Source: JBBDWJ01 sp040902925 (GTDB taxonomy: Bacteria > Acidobacteriota > Terriglobia > Bryobacterales > UBA6623). From it: a DNA stretch of 36,036 bases. Location: assembly GCA_040902925.1 (NCBI GenBank), contig JBBDWJ010000128.1:1-36036 (forward strand), written 5' to 3'. The notes beneath the pieces were generated by a model, which had not been told where the DNA came from, did not search any database, and saw nothing but the letters and a program-made list of their open reading frames with translations. A program made the translations under genes and the position numbers. Positions within the stretch are counted from its first letter, which is position 1. Each line of letters opens with the position of its first letter. This document shows positions 19,541 through 26,820 of this stretch, piece by piece.

Positions 19541-20401
19541 ATGCAAACAGCAATTGTGGAAGATAGGCTACCGGAAGTCGTGATGCCTGAGTGCCCGACC
19601 CGGAAGTTTCTCAAAGGTCAAAAGGCCTTGGTGACGGGCGCCAATTCCGGCATTGGGAAGGGCGTTGCCCTCGCGCTGGGACGCGCCGGCGCGGACGTGG
19701 TGATCAATTTTCGGGCGGGAGAAGAGGCTGCACAGCAGGTTGCCGATGAAATCATCGCGGCCGGCAGCCGGGCCTACATCCACAACGCCGATGTCTCGCA
19801 CGAGGCGCAGATCATCGGCATGATCGAGCGCATGAAGCGGGAGTTCGGCACGATTGACATCATGGTCAACAACGCCGGGCTGCAGAAAGACGCGCGGATC
19901 GAAGAGATGACGCTCGATCAGTGGAACACAGTGATCAGCGTGAACCTGACTGGGCAGTTTCTTTGCGCGCGCGAAGCCGTGAAGGAGTTCAAGCGGCGCG
20001 GTGTGGTGAAGGAAGTTTCCTGCTCAGCCGGTAAAATCATCTGCATCAGTTCGGTGCACGAAGTGATTCCTTGGGCCGGGCACGTCAATTACGCTGCGTC
20101 CAAAGGCGGCGTAATGCTGATGATGAAAAGCATCGCCCAGGAAGTCGCGCCGTATCGTATTCGTGTTAACAGCGTCTCGCCGGGCGCCATTCGCACGCCG
20201 ATCAACACTGCCGCCTGGTCGACGCCCGAAGCCTATGCCGATCTGATGAGGCTGGTGCCGTACAAGCGCATCGGCGAGCCGGAAGACATCGGCCGCACTG
20301 TGGCTTGGATGGCCTCCGACGAGGCCGACTACATCACCGGGGCTTGCATCTACGTCGCTGGCGGGATGACTCTGTATCCGGGATTCGAGGCGGGCGGATA
20401 G
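19541..20401 (+). CDS. SDR oxidoreductase, glucose 1-dehydrogenase-like
   Basis: 286 residues. Classical short-chain dehydrogenase: TGANSGIG at residues 32-39 binds the nucleotide, NNAG at 110-113 stabilises the core, and the catalytic set is Ser170/171, Tyr184 and Lys188 (HVNYAASKGG). 'VAPYRIRVNSVSPGAIRTPI' and the terminal 'YITGACIYVAGGMTLYPGF' are typical of the glucose/ribitol dehydrogenase subgroup. ATG has an ideal AAGGAGGT six bases upstream, stronger than its neighbours. About 20 residues precede the Rossmann fold. Lying between a glucosidase and a debranching enzyme, it may oxidise the released glucose to gluconolactone; substrate assignment is inference. Confidence 0.88.
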   Translation: MQTAIVEDRLPEVVMPECPTRKFLKGQKALVTGANSGIGKGVALALGRAGADVVINFRAGEEAAQQVADEIIAAGSRAYIHNADVSHEAQIIGMIERMKREFGTIDIMVNNAGLQKDARIEEMTLDQWNTVISVNLTGQFLCAREAVKEFKRRGVVKEVSCSAGKIICISSVHEVIPWAGHVNYAASKGGVMLMMKSIAQEVAPYRIRVNSVSPGAIRTPINTAAWSTPEAYADLMRLVPYKRIGEPEDIGRTVAWMASDEADYITGACIYVAGGMTLYPGFEAGG

Positions 20402-20494
20402 CTCAGCCACCTGACTGCCTCAAAAAAGGATATCCGCGACTAGCAAGGGCAGGTAGCGAGCCTGCCTCACTCTATCGAGATCGAGAGGGACGCC

Positions 20495-23257
20495 ATGCAA
20501 TTTGGACCAGAGATCTGCCGAAACCTCGATGCCGCTCTGCAAAAAGAATGGCTCGAGACCAACGGCCTTGGCGGGTTTGCTTCGTCGACGATCGTCGGGC
20601 TAAACACGCGGCGCTACCATGGCCTGCTTGTCGCGGCGACGAAACCGCCTGTCGGCCGTCTGGTCATGCTCTCCAAGATCGAAGAGACCATCGTCCTCGA
20701 TGGCCGGCCTTTCGATCTATCGGCCAACCGCTATCCCGGCGCGGTTCATCCGCAGGGATTTCAGTACTTGAAGGGGTTCCGGCTCGATCCCTTTCCGACC
20801 TTCGTCTACGAAGTGGAAGGAGTCGAGATCGCGAAGACGGTGTTCCTGGTCCACGGTGAGAACACCGCGGTCGTGGAGTACGAGCTGCACGCGAACGGCG
20901 CGATGCCTGCGAACTGCACTCTGGAGCTGCGGCCTCTCATCGCATTTCGCGACTACCACGGCACGACTCACGCCAACGGCTCACTCGATTCGTCGATCGA
21001 AACCCAGCCTGGGTTGGCCGTGATCCGGCCTTATGCTGGCCTGCCGGCGCTCTACTTCGCGCATCAAGCCGATCAGATCGAAACCCAGGGGAGCTGGTAT
21101 CACAACTTCGAATATGACATCGAACGCGAACGAGGGCTCGACTTTCAGGAAGACCTCCACCAGCCGTTTACCCTGCGGCTAAACATGACCGCTGGACGGC
21201 CTTACTCCGTAGTTGCATCCACCGAGGCTCGCGATGCGGCGCTGGCGCCTTCGCTTCGCCGTAAGGAAATCGCTCGCCGGTCTCAGATCTCCGCTTCGCT
21301 CCCGTCGAATGAGCCTCTGGTCGCCGCTTTGGCCCAAGCCGCCGATCAGTTCCTCGTGCGCCGCGGCGATCTGAAAACGGTGATTGCAGGCTACCACTGG
21401 TTTGGAGATTGGGGCCGCGACACGATGATCGCACTGCCGGGATTGACGCTGACCACTGGACGAATCGACATCGCCAGAAACATCCTGTTGGCGTTCGCGA
21501 AGCACGTCGATCGTGGCATGTTGCCCAACCTGTTCCCCGATGCGGGCGAAACCCCGGAGTACAACACAGTCGACGCGACGCTGTGGTTCTTCGAGGCAAT
21601 TTGCGCGCTTACGGAGAAGACCGGCGATTCGCGTTTCGTGCGGGAGAACTTCTACGATGTTTTGTGCGGCATCATCGATTGGCACGTGCGGGGAACCCGC
21701 TATGGTATCCGCATGGATGACGACGGGCTGCTTCAAGCCGGCGAGCCCGGTGTGCAGCTCACGTGGATGGACGCCAAAGTCGGCGATTGGGTCGTCACGC
21801 CGCGCTATGGCAAGCCTGTCGAGATCCAGGCGCTCTGGTACAACGCTCTGCGGATCATGCAGGAATTCGCCGAAGAGTTTGAGGACCACGAAAGAGCCCG
21901 GCAATACGCATTGATGGCGTCGAAGGCGACGCAGCGTTTCAACGCTCTGTTCTGGAACGAAGCCGACGCTTGCCTCTTCGACGTGATCCAGGGCGACGCC
22001 CGGGATAGCGCCATTCGCCCAAATCAGATTTTCGCTGTCAGCCTGCCGTTCCCAATCCTGGCACCTGACAAAGCACGCAGCGTCGTGGAAGTCGTCGAGC
22101 GCGAGTTATTGACTCCAGTCGGGCTGCGCTCCCTCGCACGAGGCGACTCTCAGTATCGGCCCACGTATGAGGGCGGTCCGCTACAACGCGACGGCTCGTA
22201 TCACCAGGGCACGGTATGGCCCTGGTTGCTGGGTCCATTCATTTCTGCTTACTTGCGTGTCCACAATCACCGCCCGGAGGCTAAGGAGAAGGCCGCGGAA
22301 TGGCTGCGGGCTTTTGAGGCGCATCTCGAACACGCTGGGTTGGGCCAAGTCTCGGAAATTTTCGATGCCGAACCGCCGCACCGCCCGCGAGGATGCATCG
22401 CCCAGGCCTGGAGCATAGCGGAATTGTTGCGCGTTGCCGTCGAGGAGGTCTTTGATCCGAAGCTTAAGGTGTCGGAAACTTCGGTTGGAGCAACAATGGC
22501 TCAAAAAACCGGAGCGCAGCGAAGTCTTGCCGATCCCCGAATACCCAGCGACGAGGGTCAAAGCAGTGCTGCCCCGGCGGACCTGATCAAAAACGTGCGT
22601 CAGCTTGCGTACTTCCTGTTCCCGGCCGTAAAGTTTTTGCGGAATCAGAAAGCGGTCGGTAACATCGCGCCGGCCAAGAGCGAAAGGCTCAATCAACCTC
22701 TGCCCGGCCCACTGTTCGGCGCACATTTCGAGGTCGTGTTTGACGCCGGCCGCGCTTTGGTAGCGCTCCTCCGGCGTCTTCGAAAGCAACTTCAAAATGA
22801 TCTGCGAAAGCGTCTCCGGGATGCGCGGATCCCTCTCGCGCGGCGGCACGGGAGCCCGGGCAATATGCCAATGGATCAGTTCGAGCTGGTCGGGCGACTC
22901 GAAAGGCGTCGAGCCGGTCAGCAACTCGCACAGCGTTACGCCGAGGGAATAAAAATCCGTGCGGTGATCGACCTGGCGGTTCATACGCCCGGTCTGCTCG
23001 GGAGACGAATACGGCAAGGCAAGCGGCGAGAGCACGGGTCCGAGCGGATGATGCATTCCTCCCGAGCCGAGCGTGGCCGAGCTGAAGTCCACTATCGTCA
23101 CGCTTCCGGTCGAGCCGTCCCAAAGCATGCTGCGGGGGCAGACGTTGCGATGGATAACATCGGAGCGGTGCAGCTCCGCCAGGATCGAGCAAACTTGCAA
23201 AGCGACGGGAAAAAACCGGTCCAGGTTTCCGCTGAACGAGCGAGTCAGAGGCTGTAG
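20495..23257 (+). CDS. Glycogen-debranching enzyme with aberrant C-terminal run-on
   Basis: The frame encodes 920 residues, of which about the first 650-673 are the enzyme. The N-terminal GDE_N-like domain starts 'EWLETNGLGGFASSTIVGLN' with 'RRYHGLLVAA'. The C-terminal amylo-alpha-1,6-glucosidase barrel contains GYHWFGDWGRDTMIALPGL (residues 298-316), 'LPNLFPDAGETPEYNTVDAT' and 'SYHQGTVWPWLLGPFISAYL', and ends with SIAELLRVAVEEVF at 650-654. The enzyme hydrolyses alpha-1,6 branches of glycogen-like glucans. From about 22516 the same frame is antisense to a protein kinase gene, so the native stop has been lost and a meaningless tail of ~250 residues is predicted. The active part looks intact, but stability is uncertain. 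ATG follows GAGAGGGA. No signal peptide. Confidence 0.85.
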   Translation: MQFGPEICRNLDAALQKEWLETNGLGGFASSTIVGLNTRRYHGLLVAATKPPVGRLVMLSKIEETIVLDGRPFDLSANRYPGAVHPQGFQYLKGFRLDPFPTFVYEVEGVEIAKTVFLVHGENTAVVEYELHANGAMPANCTLELRPLIAFRDYHGTTHANGSLDSSIETQPGLAVIRPYAGLPALYFAHQADQIETQGSWYHNFEYDIERERGLDFQEDLHQPFTLRLNMTAGRPYSVVASTEARDAALAPSLRRKEIARRSQISASLPSNEPLVAALAQAADQFLVRRGDLKTVIAGYHWFGDWGRDTMIALPGLTLTTGRIDIARNILLAFAKHVDRGMLPNLFPDAGETPEYNTVDATLWFFEAICALTEKTGDSRFVRENFYDVLCGIIDWHVRGTRYGIRMDDDGLLQAGEPGVQLTWMDAKVGDWVVTPRYGKPVEIQALWYNALRIMQEFAEEFEDHERARQYALMASKATQRFNALFWNEADACLFDVIQGDARDSAIRPNQIFAVSLPFPILAPDKARSVVEVVERELLTPVGLRSLARGDSQYRPTYEGGPLQRDGSYHQGTVWPWLLGPFISAYLRVHNHRPEAKEKAAEWLRAFEAHLEHAGLGQVSEIFDAEPPHRPRGCIAQAWSIAELLRVAVEEVFDPKLKVSETSVGATMAQKTGAQRSLADPRIPSDEGQSSAAPADLIKNVRQLAYFLFPAVKFLRNQKAVGNIAPAKSERLNQPLPGPLFGAHFEVVFDAGRALVALLRRLRKQLQNDLRKRLRDARIPLARRHGSPGNMPMDQFELVGRLERRRAGQQLAQRYAEGIKIRAVIDLAVHTPGLLGRRIRQGKRREHGSERMMHSSRAERGRAEVHYRHASGRAVPKHAAGADVAMDNIGAVQLRQDRANLQSDGKKPVQVSAERASQRL

Positions 23258-23524
23258 CGGCGTGCCGCCCGGATCATCGAGAAACAGCGGCGAGCCCTCC
23301 TCGGCAGTCGATAGCCCCAAGGGCCTCGGCACCCCGGCTACCGAAAGCTTCTCGAGAAGTTCGAACTCGTGCTTCAGTAACTCCAGGTCGGCAAGGCGCG
23401 GCGGCCGGCGGCGAGGATACTTGACGAGGACCGTCGACGCGCCATCGCGCCGCCGCGCGCGGCTGATGACATGCTGGTCGGTGCGAATCAGCTCGTCCAG
23501 CGCTTCATAATCGGCAATCCGCAT
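22181..23524 (-). pseudogene. Truncated pseudokinase of the kinase/AAA/histidine-kinase family
   Basis: From ATG at 23524 the first ~336 residues match the start of large multi-domain Ser/Thr kinase-ATPase-sensor proteins (usually well over 1,000 residues). N-lobe Lys35 (STVLVKYP) is present, the APE-region PYSSPEQTGRMNRQVDHRTDF is good, and YGREQEV with Walker A GYSGIGKT (327-334) opens the AAA domain. After Leu336 (about 22516) the frame runs antisense to the debranching enzyme up to 22181, so the rest of the AAA domain and all later domains are missing. The catalytic loop is HRNVCPRSML: the general-base Asp is Asn127, and the loop Asn is Ser132; DFG reads DFS. Even the kinase part would therefore probably be inactive. 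It is convergent with and overlaps the debranching-enzyme frame. Confidence 0.8.
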
Positions 23525-23816
23525 ACAGCGACCCCACCGTTTGGAATACCCTGCGGATGCCACGGTCGCCAACGAAAGCCAGGATCCGGGCGGTGAAGTC
23601 CTCCAGCCGTCAATCTTACTGCATCGTCCTGCTAGCCAGTTCCAGCCCCTACGTCTATCCCGGAAACGTACTTGCCGGCCGCGGCGACGACCGTCGCGGC
23701 CAAAGAGCCTGCCGGCCAAACGCTGGTGGCCCAAGAACGTCGATTTTCTTGACGGGAAGGGAATAAGTCGAACCCAGCGAGGGTTTTTTAGGTTTGCGGA
23801 ACGTTGGAATCCGAAC
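23525..23816. other. Intergenic region between pseudokinase and small membrane protein
   Basis: About 290 bases between divergent starts. No protein-like frame: the plus-strand frame from 23541 joins the membrane protein but is Arg/Pro-rich and shadow-like before 23817. A hairpin GGCCGCG...CGCGGCC (23678-23684 with 23696-23702) is present and lacks a T-run. Promoters for both neighbours should be here but were not identified. Confidence 0.45.
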
Positions 23817-24062
23817 ATGGAAACGCGGCTAAGACCAACGAACAGCCTGATCAAGCTCACTACGGTCGTCGCCGCCTTGGTATTAGGGCTCGGCATCGTC
23901 CTGGGCGCCGTGATCACCGAATTCGCGGCCGGCCCGAGTTGGAACTTGCCCGCAAAGCAACAGGAAAAGAAAGGGCTCCAAGGGATTCCAGGCCGCAGGG
24001 CGCCGCTACGTCCCGATTCCTATCCGTCGCCCCTGCAAGCTCACACATCGAAATGGAGCTGA
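23817..24062 (+). CDS. Small single-pass membrane protein
   Basis: 81 residues from ATG at 23817. A short basic N-terminus (METRLRPTNSLIK) is followed by one clear hydrophobic segment, LTTVVAALVLGLGIVLGAVI, then a polar tail rich in Pro, Lys and Arg. The topology is that of an N-terminal anchor or uncleaved signal with the tail outside. No family was recognised. It could be the surviving N-terminal anchor of a larger envelope protein, since the tail looks low in information. The ribosome site is weak. The response-regulator start follows 7 bases after its stop. Confidence 0.5.
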   Translation: METRLRPTNSLIKLTTVVAALVLGLGIVLGAVITEFAAGPSWNLPAKQQEKKGLQGIPGRRAPLRPDSYPSPLQAHTSKWS

Positions 24063-24069
24063 AGCTGTC

Positions 24070-24519
24070 GTGAAGAAAACCAGTGTGTTAGTGGTCGGGC
24101 CGAGTTCGCGTCGTCAGGCGCTGACTTCCAGCCTCGAACGCCTCGAAATGGAGATTCTGGTCGCCAAGGACTGGAGGCGTGCGCATCAACTACTACAAGC
24201 CTGTCCCGACGTCGACGTGGTCGTCACCGACGCAACGCTTCCGGACGGCAACTGGTGCGACGTGGTTCAATACGCGGCGCAGAGGGACTTTCAGTCGGCG
24301 ATCGTGGTCGTTTCCCGTACCGGCAGCGAAAGACTGTGGGCGTAGCTTTTGTTGCGCGGTGCGCACGACCTGCTGGTCGAGCCGCTCAACGACCGGGAGA
24401 TTCGGCAGACAGTGCAGGGCGCGGTGCGCGCAGCCGAGGCCGCGCGGAATCGTGTCGGACTTCGCCCCGCGGTTCCGGGCCCGGTTGCAACCCCTCAAGC
24501 TGCTTCCCCCGCCTCCTGA
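24070..24519 (+). pseudogene. Response regulator receiver protein interrupted by TAG
   Basis: One frame of 149 codons plus stop with a single internal amber codon at 24343-24345. Before it: KKTSVLVVGPSSRRQALTSS and 'VDVVVTDATLPDGNW' with phospho-acceptor Asp54, then IVVVSRTGSERLWA. After it, in the same frame, LLLRGAHDLLVEPLNDREIR continues the last strand and helix of the receiver fold, ending at TGA 24517-24519. Related proteins have a residue such as Glu between W-A and L-L, so one GAG-to-TAG change would explain the stop. The conserved receiver Lys is also replaced: the usual K-P is E-P in LLVEPL. It has no output domain. GTG start with GGAG upstream. Confidence 0.75.
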
Positions 24520-24675
24520 TCGAGACCGCACTAAAAACGAGGCTATCCTTGCCGCGGGCGCCGACGCCTGTAACTAGCTATGAACAAAGAGCTTGATCCG
24601 TCGCAGTGGCTGTGACGAGGAGTCGGGCGGCCTCAGCGGCAGCCCGCCTTCGAGAAATTCAAAAAATATTGCAGT

Positions 24676-24707
24676 CCGGGAATAAACTCCATCCCGGTTG
24701 GGTTTTT
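24676..24707 (+). terminator. Possible intrinsic terminator
   Basis: CCGGGA / ten-base loop / TCCCGG, then TTGGG and TTTTT. The stem is 6 bp and the T-run begins five bases after it, so it is weaker than the one at 6257. It would end transcription from the response-regulator unit. Confidence 0.4.
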
Positions 24708-24821
24708 AAGGTAGAAGCGGTGTAAATGCCAGCCGCCAAGCCTGCGGTCATAGGCCCGCCGGAGCGTTGAGGCGGTTGGAGTATTGAGACCGGAATAGCA
24801 GCCTTGACCCTTACACTGCTT

Positions 24822-24847
24822 CACCGTGTTTCATGAACACCGTGTTT
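24822..24847. promoter_or_regulatory. Operator-like direct and inverted repeat
   Basis: CACCGTGTTT occurs twice, at 24822-24831 and 24838-24847, and between the copies lies the palindrome GTGTT-TCATG-AACAC (24826-24840). It is 20-45 bases upstream of the anti-sigma start and just after a TTGACC at about 24804, so a repressor or activator site overlapping the promoter is plausible. Function is inferred from geometry only. Confidence 0.4.
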
Positions 24848-24866
24848 TATCAGGGCGATTTGTGGG

Positions 24867-25763
24867 GTGGAATCCGTGAGCGACTCATTGCCAAAGAACT
24901 GTGAAAGCGTTCGCGAGCATCTGGACGCGTACCTTTCGGGTCAGGCCTCGCCGCTGGTCCGAAACGAGGTCTCGGGCCACCTGACCTGCTGCCCCCATTG
25001 CGCGAACGAACTTGAGACCCGGCGAAAGCTGCGGGAGTCGTTGAAAGCGGCCGTTCAGCGAAGCTCCGTGCCGCCTTTTCTCGAGGCGCGCATCCGCCAG
25101 TCGCTCGCCGGGAAGAAAACAGAACGAAGATCGTTATGGATTTGGGCGCCAGCGTTCGCCTTGGCTGCCGCGCTGGCAATCGCTTTCCTCACAGGCTGGG
25201 TGGGAGCGCGCCACAGTCAGCCATGGGAGATGGCCAAGCAGGACCAAGCGACGTTCATCGACGGGCTCTACGGGCAGGTTGTCGATATCATGCGCGTGGG
25301 CCTGGGCGACCACTTGCACTGCGCGTATTTCCGGAAATTCCCTGACGAGCCTCCCACGGCCGAGCAGTTGGTCGCCAAGATCGGGCCTCAATATGCGCCT
25401 CTGCTTCCCGCGATCCGCGAACAGGCTCCGGCTGGGCATCAAGTCCGTCTCGCGCACCAGTGCGTCTTTCAGGATCGCAGCTTCGTGCACATCATCGTCG
25501 AAGACAAGGGTAAGCTGCTTTCGCTGGTGATCACCCGCAAGCAGCCGGGTGAGTCCTTCCGCGACGGCAGTATCCCTGCGGCCGGAAATGCCGCCGGGCC
25601 GGCAATCTACCCGGACGCTGCCGAACAGTTCGCAATGGCCGGGTTTGAAGCCGGCGATTATCTGGCGTTCGTGGTTTCCGATCACGACGGCCAAGAAAAC
25701 CTTCAGTGGGCTGCGAATCTAGCCGCCCCCGTGCAGCGAATCCTCGCCGACAGGCAAGGCTAA
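24867..25763 (+). CDS. Zinc-finger anti-sigma factor (zf-HC2), orphan
   Basis: 298 residues from GTG at 24867; GTG at 24876 with GGGGTGG five bases upstream is an equally good start. The N-terminal anti-sigma zinc finger contains CESVREHLDAYLSG and the HxxxCxxC core HLTCCPHC. One membrane segment follows at about residues 90-112 (LWIWAPAFALAAALAIAFL), and then a ~180-residue extracytoplasmic domain. Such proteins hold an ECF sigma factor at the membrane until a signal releases it. The usual partner sigma gene is not in the window on either side; the neighbours are a damaged response regulator and an aquaporin. The outer domain contains a HxxCAYF-type segment (LHCAYF) and may sense a ligand or redox state, which is speculative. 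Confidence 0.85.
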   Translation: MESVSDSLPKNCESVREHLDAYLSGQASPLVRNEVSGHLTCCPHCANELETRRKLRESLKAAVQRSSVPPFLEARIRQSLAGKKTERRSLWIWAPAFALAAALAIAFLTGWVGARHSQPWEMAKQDQATFIDGLYGQVVDIMRVGLGDHLHCAYFRKFPDEPPTAEQLVAKIGPQYAPLLPAIREQAPAGHQVRLAHQCVFQDRSFVHIIVEDKGKLLSLVITRKQPGESFRDGSIPAAGNAAGPAIYPDAAEQFAMAGFEAGDYLAFVVSDHDGQENLQWAANLAAPVQRILADRQG

Positions 25764-25854
25764 CATCCACGACAAGCAGCCATCTCCCCAGAAACCAACT
25801 CGAGTCGCCCAGGGGCACGGATCGCAGTTTCACCCGGGAAACGGATGAAAAAAA

Positions 25855-25888
25855 GCATCCGTGGCCATCGGTGTCCATCTGTGGTTAA
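25855..25888. repeat. Dispersed 'GTGGCCATCGGTGTCCATC' type repeat
   Basis: The segment reads GCATCCGTGGCCATCGGTGT followed by CCATCTGTGGTTAA. This wording (a 'CCGTG..CATCGGTG..CATCTGTGG' series) recurs as an intergenic repeat in many unrelated bacterial genomes, as I recall from established genome data. It holds imperfect tandem copies of a CATC(C/G/T)GTG unit. No transposase is nearby. Confidence 0.4.
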
Positions 25889-25917
25889 TTCCCGTTTTGA
25901 CCGTCTCAACCGGGAAT
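25888..25917. promoter_or_regulatory. Inverted repeat upstream of the aquaporin gene
   Basis: ATTCCCG-TTTTGA and TCAA-CCGGGAAT form an imperfect stem around CCGTC, 44 bases before the aquaporin start. It abuts the dispersed repeat and may be part of it or a separate regulatory or terminator structure for the anti-sigma gene. Confidence 0.35.
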
Positions 25918-25960
25918 AACTTGGCGATGCCATGACCTATCCGGTTTGAGACCACAAGCA

Positions 25961-26812
25961 ATGGCTTCCATCGCATCGCAGCCGTCCCGTATTGCCGAGC
26001 TCCCGCGGCGATCTCCAGCCGCCATTCAAGCACTCACTGCTCACTGGCCCGAGTATCTGATGGAGGCCGCGGCGCTCGGGTTTTTCATGATTTCCGCTTG
26101 CACGTTCGGCGTGCTGCTCGAGCACCCGTCTTCGCCGCTGCGCCAGGCGATTCCCGAATCGCTTGTGCGCCATGCCCTCGGAGGGCTGGCGATGGGCCTG
26201 ACGCTGATCGCGATCGTCCATTCGCCATGGGGCAAGCGTTCCGGTGCCCACATGAACCCGGCCCTGACGCTCACGTTCTATCTGCTGGGCAAGATCGAAC
26301 GTTGGGACGCGATCTTCTACGGCTTATCGCAATTTGCGGAGGGTGTGCTCGGCGTTGGCATCGCGGCGCTGCTGCTGCGCGGCGCCGCCGCGGATCCGAA
26401 CGTGAACTATGTCGTAACCGTACCGGGCCCGCAGGGCATACGAGTTGCATTCCTCGCCGAGGCTGCTATCTCGTTCGGAATGATGCTGCTTGTGCTGACT
26501 GTTTCCAACCACAAAAAGCTGGCAAGGTTCACCGGACTTTTTGCCGGATCTCTGGTCGCTCTCTACATCACGTTGGAAGCCCCGCTTTCAGGCATGAGTA
26601 TGAACCCCGCCCGCACCTTTGGGTCGGCGTTCTCGGCCGGCGATTGGCGGTCACTGTGGATCTACTTCACGGCGCCAACGGTCGGCATGTTACTGGCCGC
26701 GGCGCACTATCGCGCCTGGCGCGGGCCTCACGCTGTGTTTTGCGCGAAGCTCCATCACCACAACGGCCAGCGCTGTATCTTTCGCTGCAACTACCCACAG
26801 ATGGGAGCCTAG
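25961..26812 (+). CDS. Aquaporin / MIP family channel
   Basis: 283 residues from ATG at 25961; a TTG at 25946 would add five residues without support. Six hydrophobic segments and both half-helix motifs are present: AHMNPAL (NPA at 99-101) and SMNPARTF (NPA at 215-217). The fold is that of a water or small neutral solute channel. Residues around the second motif (MNPAR) supply the pore arginine. The first ~30 residues are a polar extension. The C-terminal tail is His/Cys-rich (KLHHHNGQRCIFRCN), which is unusual for the family and could bind metal. The stop at 26810-26812 overlaps the AGGAGA ribosome site of the GMC gene, so both are probably co-transcribed. Substrate is not determined by sequence. 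Confidence 0.9.
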   Translation: MASIASQPSRIAELPRRSPAAIQALTAHWPEYLMEAAALGFFMISACTFGVLLEHPSSPLRQAIPESLVRHALGGLAMGLTLIAIVHSPWGKRSGAHMNPALTLTFYLLGKIERWDAIFYGLSQFAEGVLGVGIAALLLRGAAADPNVNYVVTVPGPQGIRVAFLAEAAISFGMMLLVLTVSNHKKLARFTGLFAGSLVALYITLEAPLSGMSMNPARTFGSAFSAGDWRSLWIYFTAPTVGMLLAAAHYRAWRGPHAVFCAKLHHHNGQRCIFRCNYPQMGA

Positions 26813-26820
26813 GAGAAATC

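Larger units (their letters stand above)
24520..24866. other. Intergenic region before anti-sigma gene
   Basis: 347 bases with no credible protein gene. An 11-residue frame at 24580-24615 and a minus-strand frame at 24633-24824 have no supporting features. Two structures deserve note and are listed separately: a terminator-like hairpin and an operator-like palindrome. No sigma-factor gene is present where one would be expected, upstream of the anti-sigma gene. Confidence 0.5.

Noticed and set aside
22516..23257. A novel C-terminal domain of the debranching enzyme
   Set aside because: The residues are the exact antisense of a recognisable kinase domain, so they are not a designed domain.
24343..24345. 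TAG as a recoded amino acid (pyrrolysine-like)
   Set aside because: No recoding machinery or conserved context is visible, and one GAG-to-TAG substitution is simpler.
24580..24615. An 11-residue peptide MNKELDPSQWL
   Set aside because: Preceded by no clear ribosome site and too short to distinguish from chance.
24633..24824. A 63-residue minus-strand frame upstream of the anti-sigma gene
   Set aside because: No ribosome site or family; it overlaps the terminator-like hairpin and is better seen as intergenic.
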